Of a stretch of 64,000 nt of DNA, positions 61,301 through 64,000 are shown in pieces. Below the pieces are notes generated by a model. That model had not been told where the DNA came from. It worked only from the letters and a program-made list of their open reading frames with translations, and searched no databases. The position numbers and the translations under genes were made by a program. The first letter of the stretch is position 1. Each line of letters starts with the position of its first letter. The DNA comes from Patiria pectinifera (taxonomy: Eukaryota; Echinodermata; Asteroidea; Valvatida; Asterinidae), in assembly GCA_029964075.1 (NCBI GenBank), contig CM057145.1, positions 2,790,001 to 2,854,000 on the forward strand. Reading direction: 5' to 3'.

Positions 61301-64000
61301 AACCAGGAGTATAGATGGGTACCTCTTGGGCTAGAGGTTTCCAGTAATCTCGATCTGCTGCAGAAATCTGGTCTTACGGCCTGATGAACATGACTAATAA
61401 TTATGAAGTGCAACACATTTTTATATTTTCTGGACATTTTTTTGACAGGAGTTCTGAAGATTACACTGAGCCTCTCAGTCAGCTAAGTCTTGTAGGCAGA
61501 CTGTTCTCCAAGCTGCTTATGAGGTACGTAGAATCCCAGTATGAAAGATTCAGTCTTAAACTCAAATATAATTTACAGTCGATTTTTAATTTGATAGACT
61601 TGCGCTTGGACAGTAGAGGGCGCCCTGCGACCACTTTGGAGAGTTCTTGTGTGAGGAACAGACTGCATGCACGTATTGAGTCATGTATCGTCAGTCCACC
61701 TAAAACGACGAGGATATGTTTTGACGCACTCGCAGTCAATTTGCGTTGGACAACACGTGCGCGTTGCAAGCGTTATCTGCGTCAATTATGGTGACTCGAG
61801 GATATGCATATGGCGCAAAGTATGTTTGACTAATTTTTTCTGATATGGGGTGATTCTGTAGCATCAACGCAAAGAGACATTGAGGTTCAGGGTTTGACCT
61901 TATCGGTAGCACACTAGCCAAATGCGCGTTAAAACAGCGGCGGGCTAGTCAAAATCGTTCTCTAAGTATTCGGCCTGGCGAGTCAAAATCATCGAAAAAG
62001 GCATGCAAGTTTTTTGGCGTATCTGCGGATTTCTGCATTTTTGAAAAAGCCGGTCTTAGAAAAAAGAAAAATCTGATACTGATGCGCATTCAGCTTGTTT
62101 CATGCTATTCATAAGATGGAATTTGCGTCGGGGTGATGTAAATCACTATTAGGTTTTGCCCTTCAGTGACATATAAACGCTCAGTGTGTTACCTCCCGAG
62201 TGAAAGTTGGAAATAATCACTCGGGTGGGACTCGAACCCATGACCTCCTGCTTTCTAGTGCAGATGTCTTACCACTCGACCAACGAGCTTGCGGGATCGA
62301 TCTGCTGGTTTGAATCTGTTTCATGCCGTTGCGCTGCCAAATCTTGTGCTGAAATCGCTAGGGTAAAAATGAAAGGAAGAACATGGCCTGGCACTGTGTT
62401 TTGTACAGGTCTAGGTACGTAAAAACAACGCTATAGAATACAAAGGCAGATATGCAAATAGCCGTACAAAAGCCGTACTAAATTTCGAGTTTTCCATAGG
62501 TTTGTGCACAAACATGGATGCGTCGAGCAGGGTTCATTTGTACATTGAGTCGGCGCTCTAGTAATATAATATAGCTCTGTGCGCACTGTTTGATTGACAT
62601 GTAAGAAAGGTTGCTCCATATTTTAAACAATTTCCATTTTTCAATTTTTTGATTATGCAGCCGTGCGTTGCTACCAAGTGGCACGTGGTTCAAGCGCTGG
62701 GAAGCAGTCCGTGTTGCCGTGGCGATCATCATGGCGTTCACCGTCACGCTACAAGCGTCCTTCTCCCACATGGATGTTGCATTATGGGTCATCAATTATT
62801 CGCTGGATCTGATCTGCTACGTTGACATGTGAGTGAAAATAAACAAAAGAAGAAAATGACTCGTAATTTTAAGGTAGAATGGACCATTTGTCATTTTGTG
62901 TGTTTTTTTTTCGTTTGAAGCAACAGAAGTGCTCAAAATTTAGAAACGGGTGCTTAACAACTAATCCGGTGAAGTTTTAGCTCAGTGAATGATGAATATT
63001 CTAAGAAAACAATATTCCAGGATCTCGATTTCAGTGCGAGAATTACCGAGTCAATTTTTTGAATTGCGCTCACTCGCGACACGATCCTGAAATCAGCATT
63101 ATTCTCATTCAGCTGATTGTAGCTACGTGATGTCACACACGGAACCGACAATTCCCGCTAATAATAGCAACCGCGCATGTGCGTGTGCGTCTTGTCACGT
63201 GCATGTGCGTCGTGTCAATGCTTGCATGCACCCGTTCATGGATTCGTCCAATTGACCTATCGCGGTTTGCGAGTTACCCTAAGGAATTTTTGTACGTTAA
63301 ATTTTGTTTGTCTCAGATTTTGCGAGATTCGCACCCATTTGTAAGTGGACAATATTCCACAAGTTGCATTGAAAATTTCCAAAAATGTGTCACTTGACAC
63401 ATCTTTGGATATTAGCTTTTTTTATTACCTTTATTGATTTTCCAAAATAACAGCACGCCAGAAGGAATCATTTAATGGGGAGTTTAGTGTCATTACTATC
63501 TTTAAACCAGGTAAACGTTTTAGCTATAATTTCATCGTTTTTTGGGTTTTTTTAAGGATAGTCTGTGAATGGTCCACACGACCTTTAATTGTGGATGAAA
63601 AACTAACTTGTTTTGCTTTGCTTGTTTCAGGTATTTGAAATTCCACACAGCGTTTTACAACGAGAACAACGTCCTAGTAACGCATCCACTCTCCACAGCC
63701 AAACATTACTTCAAGTAAGAAAACCTCTTAATTTGTTTAAGTACTCGTCATACATATTCATGACAAAAGGAACCACTTTTATTGGCTGATTCCCACAAGT
63801 GCAATGTGGCTTATCTAGTTCCTAGACTCTCAACAGTGCAGCAGTAGTGAGGTTGCTTGTGGTACCACACTAAATTCACTACATTGTTTACAACCTAGCA
63901 AGTACACTTCTACATAATTTTCAAATTCTTGGAAGAGTGAAATTAATATTTTTATTGATTTAATTTTCGACTGTACAGGACCAACTTTCTGATTGACTTA
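28177..64000 (+). CDS. tetraKCNG: Multi-repeat K+-selective cyclic-nucleotide-gated channel gene (CNGK / tetraKCNG-like), 26 exons, partial at both ends
   Basis: The exons join into 1074 codons without a stop, and every donor phase fits the next acceptor. Residues are counted from the GCC codon at 28179. Repeat A: S5 (about 13-36), pore with TSTGYGD (88-91 = GYGD), S6, C-linker (to 202), CNBD (203-311, Glu273 and Arg282 in the phosphate cassette), linker 312-395. Repeat B: S1 (about 425-449), S2 (about 470-495), S3/S4 (to 562), S5, pore GYGD 652-655, S6, C-linker, CNBD (769-878, Glu838/Arg847), acidic/basic helical linker 879-982. Repeat C: S1, S2 and the start of S3 (983-1074). In the known family four such repeats in one chain form a whole plasma-membrane K+ channel opened by cGMP; in sea urchin sperm it hyperpolarises the flagellum during chemotaxis. 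GYGD separates it from Ca2+-passing CNG channels (GET-type filter). Distinct tandem genes are less likely, because the frame stays open through both linkers. The 5' end and 3' end lie outside what I can identify. Confidence 0.9.
28360..31308. other. Intron 1
   Basis: Holds a short R1 copy at about 29530-29600, the dispersed repeat at about 30200-30380, and CpG-rich alternating GCGCG sequence near 28675-28715. No exon recognised. Confidence 0.6.
31309..31390 (+). CDS. tetraKCNG: Exon 2: repeat A pore helix
   Basis: Encodes GADIRNISAGES followed by YVIALYWSVATATSTG, the pore helix and the start of the selectivity filter. The intron splits the first Gly codon of GYGD (GG|G). The acceptor is TTATAG and the donor GG|GTAAAA. 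Intron 1 before it is 2.9 kb and holds dispersed repeats only. Confidence 0.93.
32356..32533 (+). CDS. tetraKCNG: Exon 3: repeat A filter, S6 and start of C-linker
   Basis: Opens with the rest of the filter (YGDISAVN) and continues through a hydrophobic S6 (FGEGVFFGMILGGMASMLTN) into FDAQRARYTHRFNVIKQSL, the start of the C-linker. The donor is TTG|GTAAGC and the exit phase is 0. Intron 2 (about 1 kb) shows no feature I recognise. Confidence 0.93.
33188..33336. mobile_element. 149-bp MITE in intron 3
   Basis: Begins CTATCCGGTTCGTTAGTGTG and ends ACTAACGAGCCGGATAG. CpG-rich, with TGACGTCA near the left end. No ORF. Confidence 0.85.
33407..33571 (+). CDS. tetraKCNG: Exon 4: repeat A C-linker
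   Basis: 55 whole codons, phase 0 at both ends. Contains LQKQVVGYYEYLWFRKKG, which matches in length and pattern the C-linker signature of CNG/HCN/EAG channels (LQ.RV..YY.YLW...KG). Ends EVSLSGNKYILDK. A 149-bp MITE ends about 70 bp upstream of the acceptor. Confidence 0.95.
33808..34060. mobile_element. Foldback element in intron 4
   Basis: Arms contain TTTAAAGTTCTGTCCACGGA and its complement, plus an inner pair GCAAAACGAAAACAATTC / GAATTGTTTTCGTTTTGT. About 250 bp, without coding capacity. A CCCTAA tract follows at 34129-34148. Confidence 0.85.
34129..34148 (-). repeat. Interstitial CCCTAA tract
   Basis: Three perfect CCCTAA units in intron 4. Confidence 0.9.
34261..34407 (+). CDS. tetraKCNG: Exon 5: repeat A CNBD, first half
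   Basis: 49 codons, phase 0/0. Begins APMFKGMSEGFMRMLSLEIK and ends NMYFIQRGEVE, the first beta-roll strands of a cNMP-binding fold. It has exactly the length and phase of exon 18 in repeat B (147 bp). The family motif YEG...GxEMYFI is partly replaced here (AIRNEICHNMYFI). Confidence 0.95.
34408..37753. other. Intron 5
   Basis: Holds a perfect 40-bp palindrome (36711-36794) and a family-B MITE copy at about 37395-37590 (GTCAAATTTTTG, TTTCGAGCAACA, CGCAGTTG.AATTGTCCTACG). The rest is unassigned. Confidence 0.6.
36711..36794. repeat. Perfect 40-bp palindrome with 4-bp loop
   Basis: Arm 36711-36750 starts CTGGAGTTACCCAGCCCTGA; arm 36755-36794 is its exact reverse complement. The loop is TCTG. 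Confidence 0.98.
37754..37819 (+). CDS. tetraKCNG: Exon 6: repeat A CNBD beta-roll, ends in FGE
   Basis: 22 codons, phase 0/0, acceptor ATTTCAG and donor GAG|GTATGC. Encodes VLSAEDDDTP and ISLRHGKLFGE. The intron falls directly after the Glu of the phosphate-binding cassette; repeat B has no intron at this place. Intron 5 before it is 3.3 kb and contains a perfect 40-bp palindrome. Confidence 0.9.
38177..38291 (+). CDS. tetraKCNG: Exon 7: repeat A CNBD phosphate cassette and C-helix start
   Basis: Encodes VSLVFSMPRTNSIRA then AAHCDLMVLDKADLQNVLHH. The Arg-Thr pair of the cassette is kept (Arg282), nine residues after Glu273, the same spacing as in repeat B, so cNMP binding looks possible. 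The donor is GAAG|GTTAGT, phase 1. Confidence 0.93.
38430..38980 (+). mobile_element. SINE family S1, three tandem partial copies filling intron 7
   Basis: Three units of about 160 bp carry CTTGGGCAAGACACTTTACT, CAGGAGTATAAATGGGT and CTGCAGAAAACTGGT. The last ends in the SINE tail (GAGCGCTCTGAGACCTTGG, CTATATAATTATTATTG). The centre resembles the CORE/MIR SINE consensus. Confidence 0.9.
38986..39126 (+). CDS. tetraKCNG: Exon 8: C-helix and linker between repeats A and B
   Basis: Begins VARKLQRIAEERCDAAGRLE, a charged helix typical of the region after a CNBD, then a basic linker (SKSLRRLS). The acceptor TCTAG follows directly on a SINE tail. The end at CCA A|GTAAGT keeps phase with exon 9. 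An internal GCAG|GTGAGG could act as an earlier donor, but its phase would still have to fit. Confidence 0.8.
39410..40170 (+). repeat. Intron 8 minisatellite, about 30-36-bp units
   Basis: Units of the type ACTATACCACTCAAAGCAGG plus CAATATTTGT, about 20 copies, diverged. Ends about 10 bp before the acceptor of exon 9. Confidence 0.93.
40181..40290 (+). CDS. tetraKCNG: Exon 9: linker between repeats A and B
   Basis: Encodes RHSVTQANMRHDQFGKKSME then AFDIEELVSVHHGSCAA, polar and without known motif. The acceptor is TTTTCAG and the donor GCA|GTAGGT. The assignment rests on phase (2 in, 0 out), an open frame and good splice sites. A minisatellite runs almost up to its acceptor. Confidence 0.75.
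40396..41950. mobile_element. Family-B MITE split by a hAT-like insertion
   Basis: Outer parts 40396-40436 and 41769-41950 together match the family-B copies at 37395-37590 and 46736-46940. The insertion (about 40437-41768, 1.33 kb) has ends CAAGCCTGTTCGGTAT and ATATCGAACAGGCTTA and a repeated flank CCACGTAC (8 bp), as expected for hAT elements. No transposase recognised. Confidence 0.75.
42045..42300 (+). repeat. Dispersed repeat, second copy of 6090-6315
   Basis: ACTGACTGAC stretch, GGGCAGTGCTG and GACTCTGGGACCAGCTCTGC match the left copy. Confidence 0.7.
42800..43227 (+). repeat. ATGCATATTCATGATC satellite with two truncated copies of the exon 10 start
   Basis: The exon 10 acceptor and about 50 bp of exon recur at 42995 and 43101, each followed by ATGCATATTCATGATCATGC units. 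Copy 1 has an in-frame TAG after eight codons; copy 2 runs into TGA in the satellite. Confidence 0.92.
43228..43390 (+). CDS. tetraKCNG: Exon 10: repeat B pre-S1 and S1
   Basis: Encodes RVHRQLGQWWEDFWELITET, VVMPGSRFAKLWERG and the hydrophobic S1 (VLAITLLISVLYPYCASFI). MPGSRF.K.WE is the usual start of S1 in CNG-type channels. Acceptor CTGTAG, donor TCG|GTGAGT. Two broken copies of the acceptor plus exon start lie upstream at 42995 and 43101. Confidence 0.93.
43921..43962 (+). CDS. tetraKCNG: Exon 11: repeat B S1-S2 loop micro-exon
   Basis: 42 bp, encoding ANSGARQAPNVDIN in the short extracellular S1-S2 loop. Acceptor CATTCCAG with a good pyrimidine tract; donor AACG|GTAGGA. Phases 1/1 fit exons 10 and 12, so skipping it would keep the frame. 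Confidence 0.82.
44100..44170 (-). repeat. tRNA-like SINE head, copy T2
   Basis: Same type as 19709-19782. On the minus strand the acceptor stem GGCTGGA/TCCAGTC pairs with one wobble, and box A and box B are kept, but the T stem is broken and the loop is again ACGGCAA with C33. Confidence 0.65.
44346..44465 (+). CDS. tetraKCNG: Exon 12: repeat B S2
   Basis: Encodes DYADDGYSGNLVLMTLMYIM then DFVLLFDIIVRLRTAVSTPN. The S2 pattern (YIMDFVLLFDIIVRLRT) matches CNG-family S2 helices. Acceptor GATAG, donor AACG|GTAATT. A tRNA-like SINE head on the minus strand lies in the intron just before. Confidence 0.93.
44590..44945. repeat. Half foldback MITE M1 joined to dispersed repeat, intron 12
   Basis: 44598-44690 matches the left half of M1 (AATCAGATGATGAGGATTTA, GTGCAATGGAAAGAATAAT). 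44700-44945 is the inverted partner of 4790-4960. Confidence 0.7.
45028..45135. mobile_element. Foldback element before exon 13
   Basis: GTAATGACGTCACGCGTTGT TTACATGCGC is mirrored by GCGCACATGTAAACTAAGCG TCACGTCAT, with an inner CAGGTGG / CCACCTG pair. It ends about 54 bp before exon 13. Confidence 0.85.
45189..45364 (+). CDS. tetraKCNG: Exon 13: repeat B S3 and S4 start
   Basis: Encodes GTYKDFKSIRDHYVRSLGFV then LDVVAILPLDFFSLLVPQGG and NALYFLSLNRLVKAWR. DVVAILPLD is the S3 signature, and LNRLVKAWR is the start of S4 with few charges. The donor AGG|GTCAGT is weak and sits 13 bp before a long 11-bp satellite. Acceptor TTTACAG. Confidence 0.92.
45378..45625 (+). repeat. 11-bp satellite (TCCATCACAAG), about 22 units, intron 13
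   Basis: Nearly perfect head-to-tail units with a few variants (CACTAG, CAATCAC). It starts 13 bp after the donor of exon 13. The reverse-complement satellite fills part of intron 20. Confidence 0.97.
45846..45988 (+). CDS. tetraKCNG: Exon 14: repeat B S4 end and S5
   Basis: Encodes MPNYFKNLEKDLDVNIATIR then FFKFFIYIALLSHWSSCLWY and LVTCDTGA. SHW.SCLWY is the S5 end typical of CNG channels (HW.AC.W). Acceptor TTTAG, donor GC|GTAAGT, phase 2. Intron 14 after it is 3.9 kb, the longest in repeat B. Confidence 0.94.
46049..46152. repeat. Short foldback element, intron 14
   Basis: CTTGGTTCAAGACGTTA is mirrored by TAACGTCTTGAACTAAG, about 100 bp in all. Confidence 0.8.
46340..47005. mobile_element. 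Mariner-like TIR element with a nested family-B MITE
   Basis: Ends ACGAGGGGTGATTGA and the diverged complement TCAC.CACCCCTCGC, typical of mariner elements; the inverted ends continue for about 65 bp (CAGTTTTGACTGATAT). 46736-46940 is a family-B MITE. No intact transposase. Confidence 0.7.
47865..48175 (-). mobile_element. SINE family S1, near full-length
   Basis: On the minus strand: tRNA-like head with box B (GGGTTCGAACCC), CORE-like centre (CTTGAGCAAGACACTTTACT, AGGAGTATAAATGGGTACC) and tail (AAGCGCTTTGAAACCTTTGG, TATAAAGCGCTATATAAGC). It shows the family's full layout. Confidence 0.9.
48590..48852 (+). repeat. About 265-bp dispersed repeat, copy 1 (second at 54410-54677)
   Basis: Both copies start GAGCTCCCAGCCT and end GACTGTTTAAACAGT, with AGTTTCCTGCTTTT and TGAAATATGATCTGACTGTT between. 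Most bases agree. Copies lie in introns 14 and 18 in the same orientation. Confidence 0.9.
49437..49556. mobile_element. Foldback MITE family M1, copy 3
   Basis: TGCAATGGTAAGAATAATTT is mirrored by AAATTATTCTTTCCATTGCA. The same family as at 15.4 kb. Confidence 0.85.
49865..50122 (+). CDS. tetraKCNG: Exon 15: repeat B turret, pore and S6
   Basis: Encodes a Pro/Thr-rich turret (PKVPTTDVPMSGTTPSP), the pore helix and filter (YITALYWAAATMTSTGYGD) and S6 (GAMLIGLLLYGYCLSSIAATLAN). The filter is that of a K+ channel. In repeat A the same part is split over two exons (82 + 178 bp, against 258 bp here). Donor AG|GTTTGA is weak. Confidence 0.95.
50263..50540 (+). mobile_element. SINE family S1, copy in intron 15
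   Basis: tRNA-like head (GTGGCCTAGTGGTTAGGG, box B GGTTCGAATCC), centre (CTTGGGCAAGCCACTTCACC, CACCCAGGAGTATAAATGGG) and diverged 3' part. Confidence 0.88.
50969..51085 (+). CDS. tetraKCNG: Exon 16: repeat B C-linker, first part
   Basis: Encodes RVNFQEKLFAVQEFMKDHNL then KLNLQHRVVKYLGLVFRRH. LQHRVVKYL corresponds to the C-linker LQ.RV..YY of repeat A. Acceptor ATCTAG, donor CACAG|GTAGGT, phase 2. Confidence 0.93.
51245..52045 (+). repeat. Dispersed repeat R1 with a 274-bp insertion, intron 16
   Basis: R1 parts at 51245-51400 and 51675-52045 match 62900-63575. The insertion is flanked by a 12-bp duplication TTCCCAAGTCTT, and on its minus strand carries a hammerhead-like core (see findings). 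Confidence 0.8.
52258..52357 (+). CDS. tetraKCNG: Exon 17: repeat B C-linker, second part
   Basis: Encodes GEVMPGGMRLMHDMPIQLQQ then EIAYEDAQETLGQ, the MP..LQ.EI part of a C-linker just before the CNBD. Acceptor TGATAG, donor CAG|GTACGA, phase 1 in and 0 out. Repeat A encodes the whole C-linker in one exon (exon 4). Confidence 0.9.
52983..53200. mobile_element. Foldback element, intron 17
   Basis: GTGAAAACGGCG and ATGGTCAAAAACTAGTTTGTC-type sequence are mirrored by GACAAACTGGTTTTTGACCA and CGCCGTTTTCAC. Confidence 0.85.
53392..53538 (+). CDS. tetraKCNG: Exon 18: repeat B CNBD, first half
   Basis: 49 codons, phase 0/0, the same size as exon 5. Encodes VPLFKDCDAAFLRMLALKTH then AYLFTPGDMIVYEGDMGREM and YFIRRGTCE, a textbook CNBD start (PLF..., PGD.I...GD.G.EMYFI..G). 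Acceptor TTTCAG, donor GAG|GTATGC. Confidence 0.96.
54410..54677 (+). repeat. About 265-bp dispersed repeat, copy 2
   Basis: Partner of 48590-48852; see there. Confidence 0.9.
54866..55050 (+). CDS. tetraKCNG: Exon 19: repeat B CNBD phosphate cassette
   Basis: Encodes ILSKDLTRVTSTIGPGQY then FGEVGLIFGDYRTATVRA and SYCELLMLKRSDLDEVLQHF. FGE..L.....RTA is the cNMP phosphate-binding cassette (Glu838, Arg847), so binding looks intact. Acceptor GGACCAAG after a T tract, donor AA|GTAAGT. Its counterpart in repeat A is divided into exons 6 and 7. Confidence 0.95.
55892..56580. mobile_element. TIR element of about 690 bp, intron 19
   Basis: Begins GGGGCCGATTTCACGAAAC and ends TTTCGTGAAATCGGCCCC, with CTTGCGACTC-type subterminal repeats (CATCTTAG, CCTAAGATG). 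A 71-codon ORF inside is not a transposase I know. No clear target duplication. Confidence 0.8.
56653..56718 (+). CDS. tetraKCNG: Exon 20: charged helix after repeat B CNBD
   Basis: Encodes NGLEATVAHREKDRKEKQER then NE, strongly charged and probably helical. Acceptor TTTGTAG. The donor CG|GTCTGA is poor, but the phase (2 out) fits exon 21 and without splicing the frame stops 14 codons later. A TIR element ends about 70 bp upstream. Confidence 0.75.
56860..57640. repeat. Dispersed repeat fragments and (ACAG)n, intron 20
   Basis: 56900-57060 and 57600-57720 share pieces with 47540-47700 and 52540-52680 (for example CGATAC.C.GATTGCG.TATGGAC). A short (CAGA)n lies at about 57572-57590. No exon. 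Confidence 0.55.
58436..59545 (-). repeat. 11-bp satellite (CTTGTGATGGA), about 100 units, intron 20
   Basis: Head-to-tail CTTGTGATGGA with variants CTTGTGTTTGA, CTTGTGATTGA and CTTGTGACTGA. A longer block of about 200 bp is itself repeated (58940-59130 and 59160-59370). It is the reverse complement of the satellite in intron 13. ORFs of 100-180 codons here are spurious. Confidence 0.97.
59848..59936 (+). CDS. tetraKCNG: Exon 21: charged helix in the B-C linker
   Basis: Encodes QFKEAAEDEEHLKELRNASR then RQHELDVIR, which continues the charged helix of exon 20. Acceptor GAATAG after a long T tract, donor AGAG|GTAAAG. The donor and about 24 bp after it are repeated twice more in the intron. Confidence 0.88.
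60116..60197 (+). CDS. tetraKCNG: Exon 22: acidic B-C linker
   Basis: Encodes DTDDLQTDNSVEATSHQPTD then ASVKVFD, acidic and probably disordered. Acceptor AAATAG, donor GATAA|GTGAGT. Phase 2 in, 2 out. Intron 21 before it is only 179 bp. Confidence 0.85.
60271..61395 (+). repeat. SINE S1 with its 68-bp box-B/CORE piece expanded to about 14 units
   Basis: Units contain GGTTCAAACCC (Pol III box B), GACAGGGGAACATGGTGCTT and CTTGGGCAAGACACTTTACC. Twelve of 14 units keep GTTCAAACC; units at about 60750 and 61021 carry GTTCTTAACCC. The array ends in the normal SINE 3' part (CAGGAGTATAGATGGGTACC). Confidence 0.95.
61449..61523 (+). CDS. tetraKCNG: Exon 23: B-C linker
   Basis: Encodes KSSEDYTEPLSQLSLVGRLF then SKLLM. 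Acceptor TTTGACAG, donor GAG|GTACGT. A 68-bp SINE-derived array and its SINE 3' part end about 65 bp upstream. Confidence 0.85.
61524..62660. other. Intron 23 with a tRNA-like SINE head
   Basis: On the minus strand, 62219-62294 has box A (TGGTCGAGTGGTAAGA) and box B (GGTTCGAGTCC) with loop CTAGAAA (AGA at the anticodon place), but no pairing acceptor stem and no long variable arm as in tRNA-Ser. I read it as a SINE head. Confidence 0.55.
62661..62828 (+). CDS. tetraKCNG: Exon 24: repeat C S1 and S2 start
   Basis: Encodes SRALLPSGTWFKRWEAVRVA then VAIIMAFTVTLQASFSHMDV and ALWVINYSLDLICYVD. LLPSGTWFKRWE is the standard lead into S1 of a CNG channel, which shows that a third repeat begins here. 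Acceptor TATGCAG, donor AT|GTGAGT. Confidence 0.94.
62900..63575 (+). repeat. Dispersed repeat R1, most complete copy, intron 24
   Basis: Runs from TCGTTTGAAGCAACAG through GGATCTCGATTTCA, CAGCTGATTGTAGCTACGTG and CCAGAAGGAATCAT to the pre-exon region. It aligns with 51245-52045 without the insertion, which shows that the insertion there came later. Confidence 0.8.
63631..63714 (+). CDS. tetraKCNG: Exon 25: repeat C S2-S3 loop
   Basis: Encodes MYLKFHTAFYNENNVLVTHP then LSTAKHYFK. The loop pattern (FHT.FYNENN.LVT....A..YFK) fits the cytoplasmic S2-S3 loop of the family. Acceptor TTTCAG, donor CAA|GTAAGA. Confidence 0.93.
63979..64000 (+). CDS. tetraKCNG: Exon 26: repeat C S3 start, cut by the window edge
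   Basis: The last 21 bases encode TNFLIDL after a shared Lys codon, the start of S3. Acceptor TGTACAG. The exon and the rest of repeat C continue beyond the window. Confidence 0.85.

Noticed and set aside
60312-61334. ORFs up to 195 codons on the plus strand and others on the minus strand
   Set aside because: Product of the 68-bp array; several frames are open at once and none has motif or splice support.

Overview
The window is animal nuclear DNA: AT-rich, intron-dense and repeat-rich, with GT-AG introns, interspersed TTAGGG-type tracts, tRNA-derived SINEs with a CORE/MIR-like centre (TTGGGCAAGACACTT...), many foldback MITEs and minisatellites. There are no operons, ribosome-binding sites or long ORFs. 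The one gene I can prove, and the SINE type, suggest a marine invertebrate deuterostome (echinoderm, hemichordate or cephalochordate). The species cannot be fixed from the sequence alone.

Right part (28.2 to 64 kb): one large plus-strand gene. I trace 26 exons whose splice phases all match and whose coding parts add up to exactly 3222 nt (1074 codons) with no stop. The product is a multi-repeat, K+-selective cyclic-nucleotide-gated channel of the CNGK/tetraKCNG type known from sea urchin sperm. Repeat A runs from S5 to its cyclic-nucleotide-binding domain (CNBD), repeat B is complete (S1 to CNBD plus a charged linker), and repeat C begins (S1 to S3) at the right edge. Both visible pores carry TSTGYGD (K+ selectivity), and both CNBDs carry FGE...RT, the phosphate-binding cassette. 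The gene continues past the right edge. Its S1-S4 exons for repeat A, and any earlier repeat, lie upstream and were not found.

Left part (1 to 28.2 kb): no gene I can prove. It holds foldback and TIR elements, dispersed repeats shared with the introns on the right, three minisatellites, a degenerate tRNA-like SINE head, a GC-rich promoter-like patch near 13.3 kb (CRE, X-box-like and YY1-like sites), and a weak minus-strand candidate for a small secreted cysteine-rich peptide near 12 kb.

The introns are the second story. Several repeat expansions sit directly on splice junctions: a tripled acceptor and exon start before exon 10, a tripled donor after exon 21, an 11-bp satellite starting just after the donor of exon 13, and a SINE array ending at the acceptor of exon 8. 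The same 11-bp satellite occurs in opposite orientation in introns 13 and 20, so the pre-mRNA could fold around exons 14 to 20. Intron 22 holds about 14 copies of a 68-bp SINE piece, nearly all with a Pol III B-box.
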